Source: Euonymus europaeus (lineage: Eukaryota; Streptophyta; Magnoliopsida; Celastrales; Celastraceae). From it: a stretch of 64,000 nucleotides of DNA. Location of the stretch: NCBI GenBank assembly GCA_963580455.1, contig OY756972.1, positions 21,405,001-21,469,000 on the forward strand, read 5' to 3'. The first letter of the stretch is position 1. Each line of letters opens with the position of its first letter. Below the pieces are notes generated by a model. The model made no database searches and was not told where the DNA came from. It saw only the letters and a list, made by a program, of their open reading frames with translations. Shown in pieces: positions 9,084 through 19,069 of this stretch. Both the position numbers and the translations under genes were made by a program.

Positions 9084-12000
9084 CTACAACTCATCCTGTA
9101 AACAGAAGAAGCAAAAAAGCAATTGCTCAGCGAAAGGGAAACAAATTAAAGTCTATTCAGAAGAATAGATAGATTGAAACTTACATGTAAATCCTCCTCC
9201 TCTTTGGTGTCAACATCTTCAGATTTGTTATCAGCATCAGAATCATCTCCTTCAGCATCATCCGCATCAGCATCCACATCATCCTCATCCTCAGCCTATA
9301 ACACAGTGGAATATAATTAGGACCAGAAGGATTAGAGTGCATGAAATCAGAAACTTTGGTTAGATGTCTCTACACTTACATCCGAATCAATTGCATCGTC
9401 CTTCTTTTCCTTATAAAACAAATTTCAGGGTTAGCACACAAACGAAACAAAAAGTACTATGCATAGAAAACAAAGCAATGCAGACTTCCACGGTACTCAA
9501 AGGCACAAACAAAAGCATGTAAACACCAACAGGCTACCATGCAAAAAAGTGATAGCTAAAAACGTGCCCAAAATTATTGCATCACATGTAATACTAGTGA
9601 CGTGGGAGAAGCCAAACTGTCTAGTGGGTGCGCTATGATCTGGTTAATTTAATACAATAAGCCCAAGTTTTATCAGCCTGACTCTTGCATTCTGCTACTT
9701 TTTTCCTTAAGTCCCCAAATCTCAAAACAGCTATTGAGTATGACAACTAAAACAAGTAAAAGAAGTACCTCTTCCTCACTCTTTTTCTCTGCCTCTTCAA
9801 ATGCTGTCTTCTCAGCCTGCAAGATCAAATAATCTCAATTATGCTACGATAAAAAAAATTCTGAAAAAAGGTTGAAAAATGAGAAGTAACATACATCCTT
9901 GTTCTTGCCCCATGTTTCTTCAGCAACCTTCTTAGCATACTCAGGATCATCAGTGATTAGCACATTGTCAAACATGGTCCCAGATTTCACCTGACCCACC
10001 ATGCCAATTGCTTGTAAGAATAAAACTAAAAAGAAAGTTTTGAATTAAACAAAAAAGAATTACAAGATTACCTGCCACAATTCAATGCCAACGTACTTCA
10101 AGTTGGGGAACACATAAATATCTGGATCATCCTTGAAATCTGCATTGTTAAAATTTCAACTATAAGCAACTACATTAGGGGTTAAACACAAGGAAATGCA
10201 CGAACTGTGTTGGAAAGGGGGAATGCACCTGGGTTGTCAATCATTGGTGCCTTCCACTTTCCCTTGTAGTTAGGGTTCTTAATTTTCTGCAGTATAATAT
10301 AAAATTAAATATCCATACTGAAACCTACAATGCAACTTAGTCAGGGCATTGACAAACCTTTGGCTTCCATGCGCCCTTATACTCAGGGTTGGGAATGGTT
10401 GGAGTTGTCCACTCACCATCTTCCTCATCATCCCAATCTTCAGGCTGCAAGGGCAACCCATTTTAATCAGCAACTATCTTGCTAAATGAATGTGAAAATT
10501 AGTGAAACATCAGTTAAGTGACAACCTTCTTGGCATCAGGGTCAGGAATCTCCTTCTGAATGTCATCATACCCCTATATAAACGTTATAAAATAGGCATC
10601 TTAGAGACGAGCCTAAAAAAATTAACCTGAAGTTTGACAAGAGAGAGCACATATAGTAGGAGATGGTTACCTCAGGCTTCAAATCTTCAGGATCAGGAAT
10701 GTATTCTTTGTCATCCCAATCCTCAGGCTGCATTTGAAAGGAGTTGAGTCATAATCTAGATCAGAAAAAGTAAATGCATACAGATACACAAAGGGACTGT
10801 TAATGAAGCCTGGGGTATAATATTTACCTTCTTGGCCTCTGGATCCTTTATCTTCTTTGGGGGTAGAATACTCCAATCAGAGTATAAACTTCCAGTCTGC
10901 TTCTCCTCATTGTCAATAAGTATGCTGTAAGTAGCATCAGGGCGGATGATGAAGGTGTAAACATGCGTGAGCTGATCAGTCTCGCATGGAACCTCTTTCT
11001 TAATCAAGTGGTTTGTATCATTATAGGTGAGAATAGCATGCACTTTCTTAGTGCTGTAGCCACAAATATCTGGTCCAAACATGATACTGCAAGCAAATGT
11101 ATAAATCATATTCATATCAACATTTAGGTTGAAGCAAACAATTATAAGCAGACCAAAGACACAAAAGTGCACTGGAAATATTACTAACCTATATGGGGTG
11201 TCCCCGCCAAATTTCTTCTGGTCAACTTCACCACTTAACAACTTCATGTAGCCGCCTCCACAGTCAAGCTTCTGTTCATGCTTAACAGAAAATTGGAAGA
11301 CTAGGGTCTTCTCCTTGTTGCTAAATTCAGGAAACTCAGCTGAAATAGCATAGAATCTGTAGTCTTTACTTGTCTGGATACCTGCCCAATATTTTAAATT
11401 CAACAACATTCTTCTGGATGCAGGTTACAACAAGTTATCATTTACTGAAAAGCCAAACATAACAGAGAGCTACATCTTCCATTTGCCAATATATGCATCA
11501 ATAATGAAGTGTATTGACTATTGAAGCATACCTTTGTCATTGGGATCTCCATTCCATTTTCCAGACGTATAATTCCACTCCCCAGCAATGTTCTCATCTT
11601 TCTTCCAATCAGATTTAACCCACCGGTTTTCCCATCCATCTATAGTTTCCAAAACAACATAATCACCCAAAGCAAAGTTAATAGATGGATACTCAGAATG
11701 TTGTACTAACAAGAGTAGTATGATCAGGTGAAAGAGGAAAAGAGGTTTTAAAGACTAAACGTGAAAGAAAAAGCGAATTTAACACTCAGAATAAAAAAAG
11801 CAATGCATCAATGTAACATTTCATTAATTGAATTAACAAGGACACAACATTGCCTTGGCCAAATGGATGATACCTTTGAAATAATATATTCTTCAGTACT
11901 TTTCTCAGCCACACCTCACATACAGAAACTAAAACACTCCAAAAAAATACTGCAAGTTCAGCTCACACATATAGAGGCAAAGTATCTAAATGAAAATACA

Positions 12001-12586
12001 TTTCTATGGCACGAATAGCTAGTGACTCTGCATATGCAAATGATACTGTATCAAGCTAATAGTCCAGTAGAAAATAATTTTCCCATCTGCATAATCTATA
12101 CATCAACTATGGTCAACCACCACATCCCTAAAAAAGTTACCATGGCTATTGCTCGACTAAACTAACTAAATTGAGCTGCCACCACCGAAAGGACAAACAC
12201 GTTCGAGATTCAACCATCAACATTTCCAGATCTAACCAATCAGCTATAGTAACAGAATCCACAGATCTAATCACCGGATCCACGAATTAAAACAAACACG
12301 AGAGGAAAAATCGATCCCCTACGGGCCAAACGAATTCATCACATAAAAACTTCAAAAACACTAATATCATAAAATGCAAGCCAATTCATTAATCCAGTTA
12401 ACGATCTACTTTAACATGATAACATACAAACGACACATTCATACAAACAAAATCACACCTGTATAAACGTATATGGAGAGGTATGAGAATGTAAATACCG
12501 TCGAAACGTTCCTCAAAGTAGACCGTTGCAGAGGCGATCGCGACGAGGGAGAGAAGAACTAGAGAGAGGAGTTTAGGGTTAACCAT
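9084..12586 (-). CDS. CRT: Calreticulin (CRT1/CRT2 type), 14 exons
   Basis: ER lectin chaperone that binds Ca2+ and monoglucosylated glycoproteins with calnexin and ERp57-like partners. Exons from the start: 12586-12499, 11639-11532, 11381-11189, 11086-10828, 10727-10671, 10573-10526, 10444-10358, 10286-10229, 10139-10072, 9990-9895, 9816-9769, 9409-9380, 9295-9185, 9095-9084. They sum to 1,263 nt (420 aa) with every phase consistent. The N-terminus [20 protein letters not shown] is a signal peptide. The globular domain includes [16 protein letters not shown] and MFGPDICGY. The P domain shows PEDWDD repeats and GxW repeats (GAWKPK, GKWKAP). The C-tail is acidic, with many D/E residues for low-affinity Ca2+ binding, and ends HDEL for ER retrieval; the HDEL is split by the last intron (H | DEL). 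NYTS in exon 2 is a possible N-glycosylation site. The gene appears intact. Confidence 0.96.
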
Positions 12587-12635
12587 GTCTAGAGAGAGAA
12601 ATGGAGCTGCACGACTGAGTCTGAGGAAGAGAGTG

Positions 12636-12647
12636 AATATATATAGG
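12636..12647 (-). promoter_or_regulatory. TATA box of calreticulin
   Basis: On the minus strand CTATATATATTC lies about 50-60 bp upstream of the ATG at 12586. Its position fits a core promoter with a short 5' UTR. Confidence 0.5.
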
Positions 12648-12733
12648 GGTATCCGTATCTTTCATAACGCAGCGTTAAACCGTACGTGAATATCCTACAT
12701 GGATCCATAAATGCTGACGTTAACGTATAAGAG

Positions 12734-12775
12734 ATTGCCACGTCAGCCTTCTTTGTCATTGGAAATTACGTGGCA
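12734..12775 (-). promoter_or_regulatory. UPR-type promoter motifs upstream of calreticulin
   Basis: The minus strand reads TGACGTGG (12738-12745, within GCTGACGTGGCAAT), which matches the bZIP-type unfolded-protein-response element TGACGTG(G/A). A CCAAT box (12758-12762) and a second ACGT core, TGCCACGTA (12767-12775), lie next to it. On the plus strand ATTGCCACGTCA resembles the plant P-UPRE and ERSE-II layout (ATTGG-CCACG) with a gap. Calreticulin genes are known ER-stress targets of bZIP60/bZIP28, so the location is meaningful. Function is inferred. Confidence 0.5.
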
Positions 12776-12779
12776 GGCT

Positions 12780-13310
12780 ATGATTCGTAGTTACAAAAGT
12801 ATGTTTGACAGATGGCAATATTCTATTCGTTTTAGCTCGATAAATGGCCCCCACTTGATTAGGTTTTAATTATTGGATTTTTAGATTTAATTGGGATTTA
12901 AATGTAAGGATGTGTGAGCTCTAGAAACATCTAATCCAGCTTAGGAAATAATAAATTAATAATGGCTACCCTGTTTTAAACAAAAAAGAAAACGAAAAGA
13001 ACCCTTTGGAAATAACCCACAAATTTGGGTAATTGAAGGGCTTAGGTCACTATAAATTCACCAAAAAATTAGCCAAGAATAATCTATCATATTTATCATA
13101 TTATGCTTATAAGATAAATTATTAGTCAAATATGAAACTATTAGTGACACATAGTATTAGTCCAGCAAGGGAGATGAGCTCTGTATCCAAATTTGTTGTC
13201 TGTGGAGGTCGGCTCTCTTTTTGATCCGCCTAGCTGTTTGTATATGCTTAGACTAGAAGCCACTCAAATATAATGCTAATGCTGTTTGCCACATTTGATA
13301 TGAGCGGAGT
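12780..13310. other. Intergenic, upstream of calreticulin
   Basis: AT-rich non-coding DNA between the calreticulin promoter and the repeat pair at 13318. No supported gene. Confidence 0.5.
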
Positions 13311-13317
13311 TGCATTT

Positions 13318-13545
13318 CCCATGCAATTTCTCATCTAAAATCGGATAAGTTTGGTAAAAATTCAGCGCTTGACCATAAAGATATTACTCCCAATGAAAAT
13401 CAGACTTATGAACTCCTCAACAATTGTCATGTCTCATGCAGTTTCTCATCTAAAATCGGATAAATTGGATCAAAATTCAGCGCGTGACCATAAAGATACT
13501 GCTTCCAATGAAAATCAAACTTACGAACTCCTCAACGATGTTTGC
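13318..13545 (+). repeat. Imperfect tandem duplication, about 111-117 bp units, with coding-like sequence
   Basis: Two copies start near 13318 and 13435 and share CATGCA(A/G)TTTCTCATC, AAAATCGGATAA, ATTCAGCGC, TGACCATAAAGATA and CTCCTCAACRA. In one frame both give similar peptides (SHLKSDKxxxNSAxDHKD, NENQTYELLN). This could be a fragment of an internally repetitive protein gene. I do not recognise the family, and no start or longer frame supports a live gene. Confidence 0.5.
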
Positions 13546-14476
13546 TTCAAAAGAAATGCTATCAAGAAAAGAAATATGCAAGGAAAATAATACTTTTAAT
13601 TGTACATAATCTCACTAGCATCTACTTGCTGGTTTTTGGTTCATATTTTTTATGGAGTACATAATTATGAGTGCTAATTATTATCAAGATATATGCACCA
13701 GAGTGATGGATCGAAATTACAGCAATTTGAAGAGCAAGCCCCCATGAGTGGCAAAAACTGGAGCAAACTGCAAACACCAGAGACTTCACTGCCATGAGCT
13801 TGATCAGGAAATTAAGTGAAGGCCCAGAAGTGTCCTTGAGTGGATCTACAATAGTGTCACCAATGATTGCAGCCTTGTGAGCATCAGAGCCATTAGGGCC
13901 CAGTCCTTTAGCATGCTCAGATGCACCAGCCTGCAAAATTATCACCATTAGGAATTTCCCTTCTCAGTTTCCAATGGCGAGCCAGTCAACCTGTAAAACT
14001 AAAATATAAGTCTGTCACCTCTATGTATTTCTTGGCATCCTCCTGCGTTGGAAGCTGAGATGGCAACCTGACAAGCAACATAGTAACAAAATTGCATGAA
14101 ATACATGCTGTGAACATGAATTACATGAAGCCTGGATGGGGGCGATAATGACAAACACAAGAAATCCTGGTGAGGTCCTGACGAACGTTGTGAAGCTATC
14201 AAAGTAGGTGGCGTAAGACTAAGATCCCATTGTTGTTTCTCGGAATTCGCCCATCAGGCTAAAGTGACAAAAAGCTTATGCAATGACAGCATACCTGGAC
14301 ACCAGAAACGAGTGAACCAGCAAGAACACCAGAGAGAGTTTCTATGCCAAAAAAGGTTCCGGCGATGAGAGGTGTAAGAATGACCAAAGCGCCAGGTGGG
14401 ATCATCTCCCTGAGAGAGGCATCAGTGGAAATCTTGACGCAATTCTCGTAGTCTGGTTTGGCTCTACCCTCAATAA

Positions 14477-14816
14477 GGCTAAGTGCAATGGGGAAGTGTT
14501 TGGAGTGCTGGAAATATTGGAGTATGCAGAGAGAGTAATTTTAAAAATTATATTGAAAGATGTGTAGAAAGATAGAAAAAAGTGAAAAATTGTATAAAAG
14601 TATGAGAGAGGTTGTTAAAACTTGATATTTGGAGTGTTGGTGTATGGAAAGTGAAAAAAATTGTATTAAAATATGTGTTTTGTTGATATAATTGTATTGA
14701 AAAATGTGTTTTGCTGATGTGGATAAATAAGTGGGATCCACTTATGTGTAATTTAAAGGTGGGACTCAATTACAAAATTTGGAGTGCTTCATAATGCCAT
14801 GTCACTGCACTTGGCC
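14477..14816. mobile_element. Tourist-like MITE (PIF/Harbinger type), 340 bp, in the H+-PPase pseudogene
   Basis: Flanked by the 3-bp duplication TAA (14474-14476 and 14817-14819). Terminal inverted repeats are GGCTAAGTGCAATG at the left and, reverse-complemented, GGCCAAGTGCAGTG at the right. Removing it and one TAA restores the H+-PPase reading ...[12 protein letters not shown]. Three-bp TWA duplications and GG-starting termini fit PIF/Harbinger MITEs. There is no transposase; the interior is AT-rich with TTTTGTTGAT-like repeats. Confidence 0.82.
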
Positions 14817-14870
14817 TAAGTCCTGGAATGGAATTGAGCTCCTTCTGCAATTGCAATGGTGGTAAGTTAA

Positions 14871-15205
14871 TGGGCCAACAAAGTTAATGTGTTTTGTTGA
14901 TGTGGCTGTATTGAAAAATGTGTTTTGTTGATGTGGTTGTATTGAGATATGTATTTTGGTGATGTGGATGATGATGTGGCTTGACTTTTTGTAATAAAAG
15001 TGGGACCCAACCTTGATTTTGGTATAAATTTGATGGGGATAATATGAAGGATAGGAAAATAGTTGAGTTGGATAATGGTTTTGTATTGGGAGATGTGTTT
15101 TGTTGATGTGACAGTATTGAAATATGTGTTATGCTGATTTGATTACATTGAGAATTGTATTTTTGTGAGATAGATGTGAGTACCAAAAACAAAATTGTTG
15201 GGCAA
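14871..15205. mobile_element. Second MITE-like insertion, related interior
   Basis: Bounded by TAA (14868-14870 and 15206-15208). The ends TGGGCCAACAAAG and (reverse complement) TTGCCCAACAATTTTG are imperfectly alike. The interior repeats GTGTTTTGTTGATGTGG and TGTATTGAAAAATGTG, which also occur in the MITE at 14477-14816. It lies between the MVEEI and KELNSIPG parts of the H+-PPase pseudogene, probably in an intron. The boundaries are less sure than for the first MITE. Confidence 0.5.
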
Positions 15206-15421
15206 TAAAATTGCAACCATTGTGGTTGCCCTTATTTCTTCGACCATTCTGAGAGCTGCACTTCCCACGCTCTCCATTGTCATGGCAGAAAACCAGTATG
15301 GAAGCATGGCCCTTCAGTTTTACAGTTTAGAAAGGATTGCTATGACTTTTTTGCCCCGTGTGTTTTCTGTAATTCAAATTGTTTTTCTTGCTCGAATATT
15401 TGGTGACGAAAAAAATCAATA

Positions 15422-15850
15422 ATATCACAGGCGACCTCGTTCGGGTTCGGGTTCCGTCTCGGTCTCTTTCTCTTCTTCTTCAAAATCAGGCGAAAGAGAA
15501 TTCATTCATGCGAGGATGGCGATTTCTGAGTCGTTCTTTAGTCGATACTCTATACCTGTCTATGAGAAAACCTTGTTTCCGAGGTACCTTGAGAGCTCTG
15601 TCATTATGCTCGGGCCAAGCGTAGTCGGTTGAGGGAGAAAGGGAAAAGTCACCACTTTCGTTTGCGTTCGCTTGTTATTTACAGCATATTTTAGTTTTAC
15701 CTTTGATGGGCTAGTTTTCGAATTCCAATTTCTTTTGGGTTTGGGAATTTGTATTGGATGAAGCAAGTGCCCTTAAATACCATAAAGATGATTTTTTGTT
15801 GATTTTCTTTTGGGGTTTGTTTGAGTAGTGAAGAAGAATTGAAAACAGAG
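15422..15850 (+). other. Leader region of the SHG1-like pseudogene
   Basis: GC-richer stretch with a short frame from ATG 15515 (MAISESFFSRYSIPVYEKTL, about 38 codons) that stops near 15631 and resembles no family I recognise. Most likely the former 5' UTR and promoter of the following pseudogene. Confidence 0.35.
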
Positions 15851-17285
15851 ATGGAGACGGCAGCCTCTTCATCTTCAGTGATAACACCGGAGGATGTTTT
15901 GGAGTCGTTAATGAATGATGGTACCATCGACGCTCTCAGATTGAACATCATCAATCAGCTCAAAGCCAAATGTAACTCTCCTTTGTATTTGTGTTATATG
16001 GGCATTAAAAGCGAACTTTTGTGTTACATCTTCCTAATCATGTTATTTGATTTGACCAAAGAAAATGTTTTTTTATTTGACCAAAGACAATGTTTTTTGA
16101 TTCACTATCCTACCTGGAGATTATCATGCTTCATCAAGTTAGGGACTGTGAAATGAAAATCCAAAGCCCCCAGGAGTAAGCTGCAGTATTTGTTGCAGGA
16201 AGAGCTGAAAAAATACCTCCATTAAAATGGCTGAACAGAGTAAGGTTTTGAATACCCCTGGGACAGAGAAACAGACCAAAAGAAAGCTATTTGACGCGCT
16301 TCGCTAGGAGCTTGAGTGAGTATTGGCTTTTGTTTGTTTCTTTCTTGCTTAGATGAATACTTTTCAAGGTAGGAACTTGAGTAGCTTTAGGAGCACTTTT
16401 TTTAGGTTTATGTGGGTGCATGCCTAAGGATTGAGCATGATAAATTCTGCATGAGAGTTAAATTATCCAAAAATTAAAAGATGATGTCTTTTCGCAATAC
16501 TTGCTTTTGCCTAGATCAAATTTCTACTATCATGGAACTTCATGTGTGAAAACTATTAGCAGGTTAGTGAGTATCAGGACCCTAATTGACGAACTATTAC
16601 GTTGTTCCTAGCGCAATGGTGGAACTTCATGTTTGAAATCTATTTGCAGGTTTTTTTTATCTGAAACTGTTAGCTTATTCACGAAAAAGTATCAGTCCTA
16701 GTTGACCAACTATTAGGTTATGCTGAGCTTATAGACTTCCTGCTTGCATCTTCCTTAAATATATATGTCCAAAAGCACCCTTGGTTTAACACGTTCCTGC
16801 TTTTTTAGTCCATCTGTTTCTCTCTATTTGCATAAAATCTTATAGTCCGATAAACGCTTGGCCTTCTTGTGACCATCTAATTGCAATAAGTTTTCTTACA
16901 CTCTTTAAGGTTGGCGTGATGCAGAGCTCCTGTGCTTGAGAAAGCATCTAAATCAGTGTGGGAGTTGATTCTAGACAGCAATGGGCTGGGAAAGGAAATT
17001 AGTGAAACTGTTGAGAGAGTATTTTGTCGACTAAGTGGTCGAGAACCTCCACTGTTTCCTTTACCAAATGGTGAAGCCCTGCCAATTACTTAGAACGAGA
17101 GCAAGAGCACGGAAGGAGAAGAAAAAGAAGAGGAAATCCAAACTGAAAAGGTAAAATCTAAGAAGGGGAGTTTCAATGAGATAAACGCAGGAGGTCTAAA
17201 TGAAGTTACAAGCCAGATGCCAGATGAAGTTTTAGGGAAATCTAATGGTCCTTCAGCTTTTCTGGAAGCGTCTAGTAAATCACTG
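15851..17285 (+). pseudogene. SHG1/BOD1-like (COMPASS Shg1 domain) gene, decayed
   Basis: The SHG1 domain occurs in small subunits of the Set1/COMPASS histone-methyltransferase complex and in BOD1-like proteins. Exon 1 from ATG 15851 reads METAASSSSVITPEDVLESL and MNDGTIDALRLNIINQLKAK. Exon 2 (about 16192) reads EELK, then after a 1-nt slip KMAEQSKVLNTPGTEKQTKR and KLFDALR-stop-ELE. Exon 3 (about 16927) reads APVLEKASKSVWELILDSNG, LGKEISETVERVFCRLSGRE and an acidic Lys/Glu-rich tail. Lesions: an extra A at the exon 1 donor, an extra A in the EELK run, a TAG in LR*ELE (CAG expected) and another stop after NGEALPIT. The 3' end is cut by Copia sequence near 17286. The family call rests on the LESLMNDGTIDALR...FCRLSGREPP pattern. 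Confidence 0.65.
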
Positions 17286-17506
17286 TGAGTTGTACAGCAT
17301 GAATACATGTGTGTGTGAGTTGTATAAAGCATGAATACATGTGTGTGTGAGTTGTATAAAGTGTGTGTATGTGGTGTACATGTCGTGTGAGTGTATGTGT
17401 GGTGTACATGAGCTGTTATACAGCTCAAATAGGTGTATATATATGTGTTGTATACAACTGAGCAATATAATGAAAAACACATTGAATCTCTTACTACATT
17501 CTAACA
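17286..17506 (+). repeat. 5' LTR of the second Copia element, with internal tandem repeats
   Basis: Starts about TGAGTTGTACAGC and ends ...CTAACA directly before the primer-binding site. It contains two to three tandem copies of a roughly 40-bp unit (TGTGAGTTGTA...CATGAATACATGTG) and a TATATATATG box near 17432. The left end is approximate because no second LTR is available for comparison. Confidence 0.6.
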
Positions 17507-17520
17507 TGGTATCGGAAGCC
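17507..17520 (+). promoter_or_regulatory. Primer-binding site of the second Copia element
   Basis: TGGTATCGGAAGCC follows the LTR end, a variant of the TGGTATCAGAGC initiator-tRNA site. Confidence 0.75.
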
Positions 17521-18223
17521 GAGTAAGGTCCTCACCGTCTGTCTCTGGTTTTGTTTTTCTATCCAGTGGTGTTGCATCAACCTCTCCCTCCACTGCTTCT
17601 TTTTTGGCAGTGTTTGCTGCCTCTCAGTAACTACCTCCACTGCTGGGCTCGATCAATCTTCTGGCCTCGATCGATCCACGTGCTTGGCTGGAGTGCTTCT
17701 GGACTCATTCGGCGCCTCTGTTCTGGGGAGCAAAATCTGATCAAGTGCGCAATATCCTCTGGTTCGGTTCTGTTCTTGTCCGGAGAACGATCTCTGGTGG
17801 TGCGCGAGTCACGCTTTCCGATCTACACCATCAAGCGGCGGCCGTGTATTCCGGTCTCTGTGTGATTCCGGTGACTCTGTTCTGGCGGCACGATCTGGTC
17901 CGGCACTACTTCTGCGTCTGTTTTTTGTGCTTCTCCGACGAGCTCCTACCTCCGGTTGTTTCCGGTCTCACTAAAGGAAGGTCACTCTTGGGCTCACTAG
18001 TTGGGCCATCCGTGAAGGTGTTAGCTTGTCAAATGCTAACAAGCTTTTGCTTTGGGCTTGTTTCTGGGTTCATTATCTGGCCCACATAATTAACCATAGA
18101 GATCTGGTTGGTGGCCTTGCTGAATTGGGCTCCTTGTTTGGGTCAGGTGACACTTGGGCTCATTGTTTGGGCCTGGTCAAAAAAAAAAAAAAAAAAAAAG
18201 AGAGAAAAAAAGAAAAAAAAAAG

Positions 18224-19069
18224 ATGGCTTCTGACGATCGCAATCAATCGATTAATGTTCGTCTGACTGGTGATAATTATCCCTACTGGGCTAATGTGAT
18301 GAAAAATTTTCTCCTTGGCAGAAAAAAATGGGGTTATATTTCTGGGTCTATTAGTCGCCCCACTGACGACAAAAAGGAAGAATTTGCATTGGCTGCTGAA
18401 AATTGGGATTCTGAAAATGCTCAAATCCTTACTTGGTTTCATAACTCTGTTGAGTCCCGCATTGGTATGATGTTTGCTAACAAATATACCACTGCCAAAG
18501 CTGTGTGGAACTATTTGTCAGAATTGTTTCAGGAAATTAACATTGCCAAACGCTATGAATTGGATTTGGCTATCATGAGTATTCGACAACAGGGGAGATC
18601 GATACAGGATTACTATGGAGAAATTACTACTTTGTGGGATCAGCTGGCCTTGATGGAGCCTGACAGTCTGAAGGCTTTTTCTAATTACCTGAACTTTAGG
18701 GAAGACGGACGTTTTACTAAGTTCTTTGCAGGTCTTGACAGTCAATTTGAAACCCTACGTGGGAATATTTTACATCGCTCTCCTCTCCCAACTGTCGATG
18801 CTGTTGTTCGGGAGCTCAAATCTGAAGAGATTCGACTCAAGACGAGCACTCCCATGAGCTCTACCCCATCTGTCTTTTTAGCCTCTGCAAAGTCTCCACT
18901 GTTACCTACTCCAATTGGTTATAGTCCTGCTTCTGTCTCCTCTCTACACCCTCGGGGCCGTATTCCACATGACACATGTGCCTTTTTTGCCATCAAAAAG
19001 GACATTGGAAAAATCAGTGTCCCAAGAAAGGTGTTCGGTCCTCTACTTCCAGAAAAATTCCTGCATTAA
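18224..19069 (+). pseudogene. Copia gag, frameshifted before the zinc knuckle
   Basis: From ATG 18224 the frame reads MASDDRNQSINVRLTGDNYP, a retrotransposon gag of the UBN2 type, with LTWFHNSVESRIG and YYGEITTLWDQLA. It runs out of frame near 18970, so the CCHC zinc knuckle (CLFCHQKGHWKNQC) is read only in the next frame. A purine-only A/G tract (about 18180-18223) precedes the ATG, an unusual leader. The frameshift would stop gag-pol synthesis unless ribosomes shift. Confidence 0.82.

Larger units (their letters stand above)
13717..15310 (-). pseudogene. Type I vacuolar H+-pyrophosphatase remnant (C-terminal part)
   Basis: Reading the minus strand from 15310 down gives, in the family's order: [20 protein letters not shown] and MVEEI; QKELNSIPGL; then (after a MITE) [36 protein letters not shown] and [57 protein letters not shown]; and a C-terminus like [12 protein letters not shown] ending at 13717-13719. 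The living enzyme is a tonoplast proton pump driven by pyrophosphate. Here only about the last 180 residues survive, with frame changes near 13780 and 14040 and mobile elements inside. The acceptor AG before AKKYIE/AGASEH and other splice traces suggest duplication of genomic DNA rather than a processed copy. Confidence 0.88.

Noticed and set aside
15195..15422. Plus-strand frame [20 protein letters not shown]... as a membrane protein
   Set aside because: It is the antisense shadow of the H+-PPase relic ([20 protein letters not shown] on the minus strand).
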